In this document: positions 54,059-62,979 of the stretch, piece by piece
Numbering within the stretch: the stretch's first letter is position 1
Layout: the number at the start of each line of letters is the position of its first letter
Assembly (NCBI GenBank): GCA_025358295.1
Contig: JANYJY010000045.1
Location: forward strand, 41,004 to 105,003
Direction of reading: 5' to 3'
DNA: 64,000 nucleotides
Source: Gammaproteobacteria bacterium
GTDB taxonomy: Bacteria > Pseudomonadota > Gammaproteobacteria > Steroidobacterales > Steroidobacteraceae
Notes under the pieces: generated by a model
What the model saw: the letters and a program-made list of their open reading frames with translations, nothing else
What the model was told of the DNA's origin: nothing
Databases searched by the model: none
Program-made: the position numbers and the translations under genes

Positions 54059-55306
54059 TCAGCCCGAAGTGCGGAAAATGCCAGCGAATGCGGAGACCAC
54101 ACCCAGCTGCCCCACCGCTGCATCGAGTGCCATGTCGCATGCGGGTGAGGCCGCGGACACCTGCGCGGGGCGGGCCTCCATGGCGATGCAGCGTTTGATG
54201 TGGTCAGCAAGCTTCTGGCCGGTCGCCTTCCAAGTGTATCGAGCGTTCACGCGAGCGCGACCGTGCGCCCCGAATCGGCCGCAGCGCGCCGGATCGGCCA
54301 GCAAGCCGTTCAGCCGGTTTGCCAGCTGCGCAGGGTCGTTGCAAGGGACCATGAATCCTGACTTCCCCTCTTCGATGAGATCCGGAATCGCCCCGATGTT
54401 CGTAGCGACGATGGGCAATCCGTGGGCGAATGCCTCGACGAAAACTATTCCGAACGGTTCCACGGTGGTCGGCATGCAGAAGATGGACGCGGATTGGAAA
54501 TACTTGCTCACCTCGGCCACCGGCACACGCCCCACCACCCGGCAACCCGGCACGGATACGTTCGGGGAGCATCCGACGATGGTGAGCTCTGCCGTCGGAT
54601 GGGACCGCCTCACTTCGCGAAATGCGCTCAACAGGTCGGGTCCGCCTTTGCGTTTCCAATCGACGCCCACGAACAGGATTTTTTTTCGCGCGAAGCGGGC
54701 CTCTCCCTCGGTGTCAGAATCGACCGTTGTGGCGTTGCCACCAACGTAAACGCATTGGACCTTCGCCTCAGGGCAACCATAGTGCTCCACCAGCGATCGA
54801 GACACGTGCGAGCTCATCGTGAAGTTGATGCGCGCATGCTGGTAGATCGATTTTTCGAGTTCGAGCCATGCCGATGATGCCCACGGCGTTGATTGCTTTC
54901 CCGGATACATCACGTTGGCAAGGTGGGTGTGATCCGTGTAAAGAAAATGAGGAATTCCGGGAATGCTGGCATCGACCAACGACTGGGTTTGAAAGGTAAA
55001 CACGTACCGATTTGACGACAGGCGCTGTAACAGCTGCTGGCGGACCTTGGAAAAGAAATATTGGGTCCTAAGCACCCGCGCATGAAATCGGCTTCTCGTG
55101 AGGCACGAGCCGGGTCCGTATTCACGAGCCACCGACCAGAGCAGCTGCGCCGCATCCGATCGGTTGACGATCCGAAAATCCAACACGTCGATGACATCGG
55201 CTTCCAGATCGGGAAACTGAGCTCGTAGCTGCGCCAGGACCTGATCGTTGCAACCGGAAAAATCGCCGATCTTCACGAAAGCGAAGGACCTTGCGGAGCT
55301 ATTCAT
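54059..55306 (-). CDS. Family-4-type glycosyltransferase
   Basis: A 415-residue GT-B enzyme from ATG 55306. C-terminal domain marks: KKILFVGVDWKRKGGPDLL, the nucleotide-binding E-x7-E motif EPFGIVFVE, and AHGLPIVATNIGAIPDLIEE. It would transfer a sugar from an NDP-sugar to an unknown acceptor in the cytoplasm. It is followed at 9 bases by the phosphodiesterase, indicating one operon. The longer frame to 55426 is possible but lies outside the family fold; GGAAGTCCG precedes the chosen ATG. Confidence 0.92.
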   Translation of the reverse strand: MNSSARSFAFVKIGDFSGCNDQVLAQLRAQFPDLEADVIDVLDFRIVNRSDAAQLLWSVAREYGPGSCLTRSRFHARVLRTQYFFSKVRQQLLQRLSSNRYVFTFQTQSLVDASIPGIPHFLYTDHTHLANVMYPGKQSTPWASSAWLELEKSIYQHARINFTMSSHVSRSLVEHYGCPEAKVQCVYVGGNATTVDSDTEGEARFARKKILFVGVDWKRKGGPDLLSAFREVRRSHPTAELTIVGCSPNVSVPGCRVVGRVPVAEVSKYFQSASIFCMPTTVEPFGIVFVEAFAHGLPIVATNIGAIPDLIEEGKSGFMVPCNDPAQLANRLNGLLADPARCGRFGAHGRARVNARYTWKATGQKLADHIKRCIAMEARPAQVSAASPACDMALDAAVGQLGVVSAFAGIFRTSG

Positions 55307-55650
55307 CGGACTTCCGTGCGGTGAACCACTGCCTAGTATTCCATTCTCCGGGTGCCGCAGGGGTGACCTGGTTCTCAGGAACGCCACCTCCAAGCTGGGG
55401 ACTAAGGGGCGCGCACCGTCGCTCAAGTGAGCCTACAGCCGCCTCCGTGCACGGTTTCGCACTGGTGAGTCGTCGCCGTCGCACTCTTGATTGACATAGT
55501 TGAGACTTAGGTCGCGACCGGATGGCCGCAGGATTGTTAGCCTTATGTTTAAAGGCGGCGCACGCAAGACGCGTGGCCCCCTATGCATCGATGGAACGCA
55601 CGGCCGTGGTTTGGTGGCCGCCCATCGCATCGTGAAGGCGATCGAGTACT
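55307..55650. other. Intergenic region between divergent genes, no supported gene
   Basis: 344 bases between the glycosyltransferase (minus) and the diguanylate cyclase (plus). A short plus frame from ATG 55545 (MFKGGARKTRGPLCIDG) has no ribosome binding site or known domain and overlaps the cyclase start. Promoters for both genes must lie here but no motif is clear. Confidence 0.4.
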
Positions 55651-57885
55651 TTGACACCGCGGCAGGCATTTCACGCCGTATCCAGTCGTGCGCCCCTCAC
55701 TGAAATCGCGGTGGCTGCGATATTCCTAGCGTCCGCTATCGGCGCCATCCTCATGACCCGCGTGAACGGGGGCATAGCGCTGCTGTGGCCGGCAACCGCC
55801 ATCGCCGCGGCGCTGCTCATCCGGCTGCCGACGGTGCGCTGGGTGAGTGCTGGGGTATTGTTACTCGGTGCTTGCCTCGCGGCCAACCTGTTTATCGCGC
55901 ATCGGGATTGGCCGATTTCGATCGAATTGTCCTGCGTCAACGTCGCCGAGATCGCAATGATGGCGGGTGTGTTTCGTTCCCTCGCCCGTTTTCCGTACCC
56001 GAACATCAGCATCGGCCAAGCGGCCATCATGGTCGCAGGGTTTGGCATTGCCATCCCGGGCTTAGTCGCTCTGGCGGCAGGGGCGGCCTTGTATGAATGC
56101 GACGGCGCGCCGCTGTTAGCAAGCGCGTTGCAATGGTGGGGCTCCCATGCCATTGGTGCCTGCTTGCTCGGTCCGCCGATTATTCTGTTCAGCGTAAAGT
56201 CGCTACGTCGTTTGGCGAGCACGAAGTTTCTCGCGCAAAACATCGCGGGCTTGGTCATGGTGCTGCTCGGCTGCTGGATCGCGATTCTCTATGTGCGGTT
56301 TCCTTTTGTCGTGATCAGTGTACTCCTCATGATCGCCGCCTTTCGCGTAGGGGGCTTTGGCGCCTCTGTGTTGGGCCTTTGCAGCGGTCTTGAGATTGCA
56401 ACACTGTTGGCCTTTGGCGTGCGACCTCTGGGACTTGAGAATAGCTCAGGCGGGGTCTCCTTGGTGGGCTTGCCGATCATTGCCCTGCTTGCGACCACCC
56501 TGCCCCCGATCGCGGTTGGGCTTGGCACTGATGCGCAGCGGGCCGCGGTGCGCCGTTTGAATTTAAGTGAACACCGCTACCGAGAATCCATGGAGCATTC
56601 TCCTCTTGGAATGCTGATCGCGGATCTCAATGGGGTATGGGGCTACACCAATATTGCCCTTCAAACCATGCTCGGATTCAGCGCGGCGGAGTTTAGAGAC
56701 CTTCCGCCCGGCGGTCCCTCGGAGCCGGAAGAGTGGATCACTAGCGCTACCCGCTGGCAGCGCCTGTTGTCCGGCGAGATTACGAACTACGATATCGAGC
56801 GACGCTTTCGCCACAAGAACGGTCACTGGGTATGGACGCATGTGGCCGTGTCGCTAGTGCGTGATGAGGAGGGAAAGCCATTGCATCTGGTGGCCCAAAT
56901 CGAGAGTCTGGAGGCGCGGCGCCGCGCGGAAGAAAACCTCGCCGAGGAACGGGAACGTTTGCGTATCACCTTGGTGTCGATCGATGAGGCCGTGATCACT
57001 ACCGATGCCCAAACCCGCATCACGTACTTGAACTCTTCAGCCGAGAATATGCTGGGCTTGAACATGAATGCCGTGCGGGGACGGCCGGTGAATGAGGTGA
57101 TCTATCTGATGGACCCGCAAACGTCCAAAGCCGCAGCCAATCTAATTGCACAGTGTGCGATCCACGGCGAGGTAATTCGCCGTCCTAACGCGTGCATCCT
57201 GCATCGATCGGATGGGAGTTTTACGTTTGTAGCCGACGTGGTGTCCCCGGTTCTGTCGAATGGCGCCGTGACCGGGATGGTGATGGTGCTGAGAGATGTC
57301 TCTGGGGATATCAGTGCGGCACAGGAGCTCAAGCATCGGGCGAGTCATGACCCGATGACGGGTCTCGCGAATCGATTCGAGTTCCAGCGCCGGTTGACCG
57401 ACCTGTTCAAGCGGGCCAATTACTTGGACGAGCCCGCCGCGCTCCTTGCCATCGATTTGGACCGATTTAAAGCAGTAAATGACACCGGCGGACACGCCGC
57501 CGGCGATTCAGTCTTGCGTGCCGTCGCCGAAGTGTTACGTATAACGGTGCGACAATCGGATATCGTCGCCCGCCTCGGCGGCGATGAGTTCGCCGTGCTC
57601 TTGCCGAAATGTCCGGAAGCTCGCAGCATGGTGCTCGCGCAAAAAATCTTAACTGCGCTCAATCCGTTGCAAGTCGAGTGGAACGGTGCCACGTATTCCA
57701 CAGGCGCTAGCATCGGTCTGACGATGCTCACGCCACAATTTGATGCTGCGACTAACTGGCTTGCCGCCGCTGATAGCGCTTGTTATCTCGCGAAAAAGGA
57801 AGGGCGCGGCCAGCTTTGGACTGAAAAGGGAGCCGAATCGGTGCCAGCGCGAGCGGCAATGCTGTTGTCTATTCGTAAAATCTAG
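55651..57885 (+). CDS. MASE1-PAS-PAS-GGDEF diguanylate cyclase
   Basis: A 744-residue sensor. Residues 1-290 form a MASE1-type domain with about eight membrane helices (EIAVAAIFLASAIGAILMT onwards). Two PAS domains follow (about 305-420 and 430-550), then a GGDEF domain with the active motif GGDEF at 643-647 and the product-inhibition site RQSD at 634-637, five residues upstream. It would make cyclic di-GMP in response to a membrane or cytoplasmic signal. No EAL domain. The TTG start is uncertain; no ATG or GTG nearby fits better. Confidence 0.93.
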   Translation: MTPRQAFHAVSSRAPLTEIAVAAIFLASAIGAILMTRVNGGIALLWPATAIAAALLIRLPTVRWVSAGVLLLGACLAANLFIAHRDWPISIELSCVNVAEIAMMAGVFRSLARFPYPNISIGQAAIMVAGFGIAIPGLVALAAGAALYECDGAPLLASALQWWGSHAIGACLLGPPIILFSVKSLRRLASTKFLAQNIAGLVMVLLGCWIAILYVRFPFVVISVLLMIAAFRVGGFGASVLGLCSGLEIATLLAFGVRPLGLENSSGGVSLVGLPIIALLATTLPPIAVGLGTDAQRAAVRRLNLSEHRYRESMEHSPLGMLIADLNGVWGYTNIALQTMLGFSAAEFRDLPPGGPSEPEEWITSATRWQRLLSGEITNYDIERRFRHKNGHWVWTHVAVSLVRDEEGKPLHLVAQIESLEARRRAEENLAEERERLRITLVSIDEAVITTDAQTRITYLNSSAENMLGLNMNAVRGRPVNEVIYLMDPQTSKAAANLIAQCAIHGEVIRRPNACILHRSDGSFTFVADVVSPVLSNGAVTGMVMVLRDVSGDISAAQELKHRASHDPMTGLANRFEFQRRLTDLFKRANYLDEPAALLAIDLDRFKAVNDTGGHAAGDSVLRAVAEVLRITVRQSDIVARLGGDEFAVLLPKCPEARSMVLAQKILTALNPLQVEWNGATYSTGASIGLTMLTPQFDAATNWLAAADSACYLAKKEGRGQLWTEKGAESVPARAAMLLSIRKI

Positions 57886-57917
57886 TTGGCCTAGATGCGG
57901 ATTCAGAGCTGCGTGCG

Positions 57918-59348
57918 TCACGCTTTCATGAACCCGAGATTGCGAGTGCCGGCGTTAAAATTGACAAGGTTTGGAAAAATGGTCAACAAGTCGGTATCGC
58001 TTACTCCGAACCAGGAACCCAAGGTCGCGCCGAATTGATCCACCGCCATCGTGGGAATGAATCGGCCGCGGCCAACATCGAGGGGGCCCGCCGTCGCCAA
58101 GCTGGGTGGCAACACGGGTGGCATGCCATAAAAATTAGCGCCGTTGACCGCACCGCCGACCGCGAAGTGCACGCTTCCCCAACCGTGATCCGAGCCGTCG
58201 CCATCGGAATTGAGCGTACGTCCGAAGTCAGACACGGTGAAGCTGGTGACGTTATTCTGCACGCCAAGTGCGTTCATCTCCGTGTGGAAGGCGGCCATCG
58301 ACACGGCGACATCGGATAACAGCGGTGGCTGCGTGGTCACCACGGCGTTGTGGGTGTCGAAGTTGCCGGCGCCAACCAAGAACACTTGGCGCATTGCACC
58401 GATGCCGGAGGCGTTTCTCGCTGCTATCACCCGCGCCACCATTGATAATTGCGCCGAGAGATTCGTTTTGGTGGTGGCTGGAAAGGCCGTGACCGTCGTC
58501 GCGGGCAGCGAGGCGCCGAGAACTTGCGCTCCCAACAATGAGCGACTCACGACTTTGGCGTAGGTGGACTCGAACAGATTGGCGAGGCTGCCGTCGGTAG
58601 CGGTGCGCTGGGCCGTGGTCAGGCTCTTCATGACGCCCTGGCAGCTGGAGGAACCGAACAGAGGACTCACGATACTCTGAATTGGAATCGCGCCCCCGGT
58701 GGGCGAGATCGAGTAAGTGCCGGTGTTCAGTCCCGTCAGGAACAGGCTCTCGCCGTTGGGGGAGATGCAAGTAAACAAGGAGTTGCCATTGCCGGCGGCA
58801 AACATGTCCGCGATCCGGCCGCCCCAGCCTGACGTGTTGCCGATCGGTCCTTCCGCCTGATAGAACGATCGCTGATCGAGATGCGAGAACAATTGTGGGG
58901 GCAGGCTGGTCGCCGGAGCAGAGGCGTACGCGGCGGCAGATGGGATTGGATCGATCAACGTCCCAATGTTCAGCAGAACCGCCATTTGGCCGCCGTTGAA
59001 CAGCGGCAGCAGCGGCGCCAATGCGGGCGCCAGCGCAAATTGCTCGCCGCCAGCGAGCGCGGTGGCAGGCGTGAGCAGGGTCGGGGTCAAAGCGCTCATG
59101 GCCGTCGCGATCGCCGGACGCTGCTGCGCGTAAATCGCGTAGTTGGCAGCGTCGTACGGGACCAGCGTGTTGAAATTATCGTTTCCGCCGATCATGAACA
59201 CGCAGACCAGCGCCTTGTAGTCCGTGGCGGTTGCCGCCGCGCTTTCGCCCAGCGCCGCTAGGTTCAGTGCCAGCGGAGGCGCAAAACGCGTGGCAGACAG
59301 AGCGGCCGCCATTTTCAAGAATTCACGTCTGGATGCGGGCTTGGTCAC
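57918..59348 (-). CDS. Tat-exported DUF1501 protein
   Basis: A 476-residue protein with a Tat signal, SRREFLKMAAALS (twin Arg), then the DUF1501 fold: CVFMIGGNDNFNTLVPYD, NIGTLIDPIP, and DFGRTLNSDGDGSDHGWGS, resembling a sulfatase-like metal-site loop. The start is GTG 59348, preceded by AAGGA and only 8 bases after the DUF1800 stop; the 13-codon longer frame to 59387 would overlap that gene. DUF1501 and DUF1800 genes are commonly paired; the biochemical function is unknown. Confidence 0.9.
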   Translation of the reverse strand: MTKPASRREFLKMAAALSATRFAPPLALNLAALGESAAATATDYKALVCVFMIGGNDNFNTLVPYDAANYAIYAQQRPAIATAMSALTPTLLTPATALAGGEQFALAPALAPLLPLFNGGQMAVLLNIGTLIDPIPSAAAYASAPATSLPPQLFSHLDQRSFYQAEGPIGNTSGWGGRIADMFAAGNGNSLFTCISPNGESLFLTGLNTGTYSISPTGGAIPIQSIVSPLFGSSSCQGVMKSLTTAQRTATDGSLANLFESTYAKVVSRSLLGAQVLGASLPATTVTAFPATTKTNLSAQLSMVARVIAARNASGIGAMRQVFLVGAGNFDTHNAVVTTQPPLLSDVAVSMAAFHTEMNALGVQNNVTSFTVSDFGRTLNSDGDGSDHGWGSVHFAVGGAVNGANFYGMPPVLPPSLATAGPLDVGRGRFIPTMAVDQFGATLGSWFGVSDTDLLTIFPNLVNFNAGTRNLGFMKA

Positions 59349-59356
59349 GGGCGTCC

Positions 59357-61375
59357 TTACTTTTGAACCAGGTATTCGGGAGTGCACATGATGAGCGTCA
59401 GCGCGGCATACAGGCGATTGTTCGCTCCTGCCGCGGTGCTGGTATCGATCGTGTCGAGCGCACTTTGCATCATGTTCAACGAGGTGCCGGAGATTTGGCC
59501 GGCGGCGATCAGCACATTGAGCTCGGCGAGCAATGCCGCGGAATTGCCACCCTGGTTCACCAATGGCTGCACGGCGCCATAATTTCCCGGCACGCCGCCA
59601 ATGCCGTTGGCAATCAGGTTCTTGATGAAATTCATGTAGCCGGCGACCGAACTCTCGTTCGTGATGCCGAACTCCGGTGCGGTGATGCCATTGTCGTGCA
59701 GCGCCGTCTGCGGAGGGGCGTATCCGGGTTGAAAAAAGAAAAATACGTTCGGCGACTGTAGCGGGCTTTCACCCAGCTTGGTCGATGGGTTTGAAAGGTC
59801 GCCAATTTTGGCCCACGCCGTGGCGTCACTCGGCGCGAAATTCAACTGGAAGGTGCGCGCCCATTGAATGAATCGCACTACAGGCTCGCGTAACTTGCCG
59901 GCTTGGGGATCGGTCAGCAACTGGCCGGAGGCGGCCTCCGAGTCAGTCAGAATTGCCGTGATGATGGATTTCATGTCGCCCTGCGTGGACTGAAAGACCG
60001 CCGCGACGCGAGACACATAACCGGGCGTGGGGTTACTGGTGACGAGGCGTTGGATGAACTGGCGCGAAATGAACGGCGCGATGTTGGAATGTTGCATCAG
60101 TATGGCGATCGCGGCCTCGAGCGTTTGTTCGCCACTCAAACCGGCGGCGATGGTTTGACCCAGCACGAGCTTTTCGGTGGTGTCGAATCCGGAAGTATTA
60201 TTGACCATGTCAGCGGCGGCCGAGGCACCGAGGAATGCATTCGCCGTGGCGTCCAATTTCCAGCCGGTGAATACCTTGGCCATGTTGAGCACGTCGGTCT
60301 GCACGTAGGTGGCCAGCGCGACGTTGGGGTCATTGGGGTTTATCTTTGCGGTGCCGTCAAGGTTCAGCTGGACGACGCCGATGGAAAACAGCTGCATGAT
60401 CTCGCGAGCGTAATTCTCATCGGGGCTGGTACCGGTGACGGGATTCGCTTTGACGCTATCTAGGAACGTGAGGTATTGACCCATGGCCGGCGTATGCGAC
60501 ACGGCCAGCAACAAGTCCTTGAAGTTGCCAAAGGCATTGGCCTCCAATTGATCCAGATAATAGGCTACCGCGGCGCCCCGGTACGTCAATTGGATGGCGC
60601 CGGTGTTCACTACAAATAAATCTGTGAGCGCCAGCATCACTCGCTGTCGCAGGACGTCGGGGCTGGAGATCAGCTTGCGCCACAAGGAGCTTTGGACTCC
60701 GGCAGTATCGAACATCACGGAGATGAGGTTGTTGGCCTGCAGCCACGCAACATTCGACAGTTGTCCCGGTGGATTCACCGGGATCGCGAACTGTTGTGTG
60801 AGCCAGCTTTGGATGCCGTTCGGCTGATTCTGCAGCGCTTGGATATCCGTGGCCGCGCCGCCAAACGCCGCCTGCGCCAGCACGCGCGCGGCCTGGACGC
60901 GTGACAATCCCGCCGCCATCGGGGTCGCGGCAGCAACCGCCGAATTGGCGCTCGCACCCGCGGCGTTCGACGCGGATAGAATATAATAATACTCGGTGCC
61001 GTTGGTCACGCTACGGTCGGTGAATGAAGTGGACGTGGCGGTGCCAACGGCGGTGAAGGGCCCGGCGCTCGTCGTGGCTCGACTGATGGTGTAAGAGGTC
61101 GCGCCCATGCTCGCCATCCACGCGAGCGTGACTTGGGCAACGCCTGCTGTAGCGCTCAGTCCGCCGGGCGCGGAGGGAGCCGCCGCAGAGGGCGAGCCGC
61201 CCCCACCGCCGCACGCAGCCAACGCCAGAGAGGAAAGTGCCGCAATGGCCGCGTTGTAGCTGTAGACAGCCATCTGCGACTTGGCAGGCTCGGCGACCGG
61301 AGTGGCCGCGTCGCGGCCTTCCGTTGAAGGGGTCGACGTGATGCTGTCGATCATCGCGTTGCTGCTGGCGTTCAT
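59357..61375 (-). CDS. DUF1800 lipoprotein with fibronectin type III-like domain
   Basis: A 672-residue protein. A long N-region precedes a lipobox with Cys55 (SLALAACGGGGG). An FN3-like domain follows (about 70-155, VTLAWMASMGATSYTISRAT, GTEYYYILSASNAAG). The DUF1800 domain covers the rest, with RQFIQRLVTSNPTP, FTGWKLDA and FFFQPGYAPPQ segments. The ATG is preceded by AGGGAG. The gene precedes the DUF1501 gene by 8 bases, forming the usual pair. Possible role: exported surface-associated partner of DUF1501. An alternative start at residue 35 (MAVYSYNAA) would give a shorter signal. Confidence 0.9.
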   Translation of the reverse strand: MNASSNAMIDSITSTPSTEGRDAATPVAEPAKSQMAVYSYNAAIAALSSLALAACGGGGGSPSAAAPSAPGGLSATAGVAQVTLAWMASMGATSYTISRATTSAGPFTAVGTATSTSFTDRSVTNGTEYYYILSASNAAGASANSAVAAATPMAAGLSRVQAARVLAQAAFGGAATDIQALQNQPNGIQSWLTQQFAIPVNPPGQLSNVAWLQANNLISVMFDTAGVQSSLWRKLISSPDVLRQRVMLALTDLFVVNTGAIQLTYRGAAVAYYLDQLEANAFGNFKDLLLAVSHTPAMGQYLTFLDSVKANPVTGTSPDENYAREIMQLFSIGVVQLNLDGTAKINPNDPNVALATYVQTDVLNMAKVFTGWKLDATANAFLGASAAADMVNNTSGFDTTEKLVLGQTIAAGLSGEQTLEAAIAILMQHSNIAPFISRQFIQRLVTSNPTPGYVSRVAAVFQSTQGDMKSIITAILTDSEAASGQLLTDPQAGKLREPVVRFIQWARTFQLNFAPSDATAWAKIGDLSNPSTKLGESPLQSPNVFFFFQPGYAPPQTALHDNGITAPEFGITNESSVAGYMNFIKNLIANGIGGVPGNYGAVQPLVNQGGNSAALLAELNVLIAAGQISGTSLNMMQSALDTIDTSTAAGANNRLYAALTLIMCTPEYLVQK

Positions 61376-61566
61376 ACACTCCCTCGTGCGCGGGACGAAC
61401 GACTCGTCATCCGCTGCTTAAAGCCGTATAACGTCTAATCAGCAACTAAGTTGACACCTCGCAGCGTAGTTCTGCATAAGTTGAATTACTGTCGCGGAAT
61501 GACGACTCTCAGAGATTCTCCCGGATGCAGGCCGGGACGATTCTCGCGCGACTGCGACTGCGACAA

Positions 61567-62514
61567 CTAGCCTGCGGCGATCGCTCCCCGATAAAGGCTT
61601 GCGCCGGTGAAATCGCGGAACTCCAAGCGCATGGCACCGGGGCTGGAGGTGATCGACGCAAAGCCCGAACGTTCGGCGCAGAACAGCGTGCCTTCCACGG
61701 ACGCGACCGGACGCACCTCGGATCCAGCGCCGGAGCCGATGAAATCCACCCCGCCACGGCGGATATGCTGCAAATCGTGGTCGTGGCCGTTGATATAGGC
61801 CCGGACGCCATGCTTCTTCAAGAGCGGCTCGATCAGCTGCTGCACTTCGAGTGTATCACCGTGCGCGCTGCCGCCCGAGTGCAAGGTGTGGTGACCGATC
61901 ACGAGTTTCCAGGGCACGGTGGATCTTCCCAGTTCCGCGTCCAACCACCGCAGCTGCACATCCACATCCTGGGTCGCGACGTTCGCCGCGATATTGCCCT
62001 CGACCTTCTCCCGATACTTGTGCACGAGAGGCGAGCTGTCGATGAAGAACAGATCGAGGTGGGGCGCGCCCATTTCGATGCCGGCGACCTTGTAATACCG
62101 GCTCGGCATGCGCCAGCGCGTACTCGTCTTCGCGTAATCGATCTGCGCTTGCGGCGTGCCGCGGTAATCATGGTTTCCGAGGGCGACATACCACGGCACC
62201 TGCAGCGACGGTGCCGCATAGATGTCCTCGAACGAAGTTCGCCACTGGAGATCGGTCACCGAGGCAACGCCGTTATCGTAGAAGTTGTCGCCGACCGACA
62301 CGACGAAGCGGCTGCGCGCGGTCGTGGCGGCCTTGCCCATTTGCCTCGCCACATCGCGCTGATGGCTGTCGCCGTCGCGTCCCCAATCGCCCACGACCAG
62401 GAAATTGACGGCGGGGTCGGCCGCTGCCAGCAAAGATTGCGGCAGCGCCGCCAGGGCCGCGGCGGCGGCGATGCCGCCCAATACGTCGCGTCGGTTGAGG
62501 TGTTCGTTGCTCAT
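61567..62514 (-). CDS. Metallophosphoesterase, purple acid phosphatase-like, Tat-exported
   Basis: A 315-residue enzyme with a Tat-type signal (NRRDVLGGIAAAAALAALP). Metal-ligand motifs in order: VVGDWGRDGD, SVGDNFYDNG, ALGNHDY, VIGHHTLHSGG and YINGHDHDLQH, the purple-acid-phosphatase/TRAP pattern. It would hydrolyse phosphate monoesters in the periplasm. The ATG 62514 overlaps the stop of the truncated YncE-like gene (ATGA), so translation is coupled. The longer open frame upstream is a shadow of that gene. Confidence 0.92.
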   Translation of the reverse strand: MSNEHLNRRDVLGGIAAAAALAALPQSLLAAADPAVNFLVVGDWGRDGDSHQRDVARQMGKAATTARSRFVVSVGDNFYDNGVASVTDLQWRTSFEDIYAAPSLQVPWYVALGNHDYRGTPQAQIDYAKTSTRWRMPSRYYKVAGIEMGAPHLDLFFIDSSPLVHKYREKVEGNIAANVATQDVDVQLRWLDAELGRSTVPWKLVIGHHTLHSGGSAHGDTLEVQQLIEPLLKKHGVRAYINGHDHDLQHIRRGGVDFIGSGAGSEVRPVASVEGTLFCAERSGFASITSSPGAMRLEFRDFTGASLYRGAIAAG

Positions 62515-62885
62515 CGCGTTAAAACTCCGGAGTCTGTCGATTTCGGTGCGGCGATCAAGACCTGAAGACCGCTCTCGGTCAAGAAACCGCGGTGAAGGTC
62601 GGCTGCCAGCGCAATGCCGTGCACGCCCGGCGTACTGGCGATGTCGCCGGCGAGCTTGCCGGTATCCAGATTCAACACCTGCAAGTGGGTCGCGCGCGAC
62701 AGGAACAAATGGCGACGCGCGGCATCGATCGCCAGGTAATCCCATTTGCCCTCGCCGGCGACCGGCCATTTCTCGATCACGGCGTAGACGCTGTCGGTGG
62801 CCGCGAGCGTTGCTGCGACGAGCGACAATGACGTCGCCGCCGCGACACCGGCGCCGATCAGCGCCTGCCTAAAATCAATCTTCAT
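62511..62885 (-). pseudogene. Truncated YncE-like beta-propeller gene (124 aa)
   Basis: From ATG 62885 a signal peptide (ALIGAGVAAATSLSLVAATLA) is followed by about one and a half YVTN/YncE-type blades: KWDYLAIDAARRHLFLSRAT and LQVLNLDTGKLAGDIA. The frame ends after GLQVLIAAPKSTDSGVLTR at TGA 62511. A full family member has about 350 residues, as the gene at 31893-32957; the matching segment there is ARWDYAAVDSAAQRLYVGRV. The rest of the propeller is missing, so this is a 3'-truncated remnant or a deletion product fused in translation to the phosphatase gene by ATGA. It diverges from the receptor at 62980. Confidence 0.7.
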
Positions 62886-62979
62886 GTGACGAGGCTCCCT
62901 GTTGTCCCCCTCCGGGCGCGGAGACATCCGGCGCGGCGGTCATATTGGCGCAATGACGTGAAGCTAACATTTCTCCTTC

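Noticed and set aside
55545..55703. Short plus-strand frame MFKGGARKTRGPLCIDG before the diguanylate cyclase
   Set aside because: No ribosome binding site or domain, and it runs into the cyclase coding sequence in another frame.
61525..62565. Plus-strand frame of 346 residues opposite the acid phosphatase
   Set aside because: Opposite a gene with all metal-ligand motifs; the composition is that of an antisense shadow.
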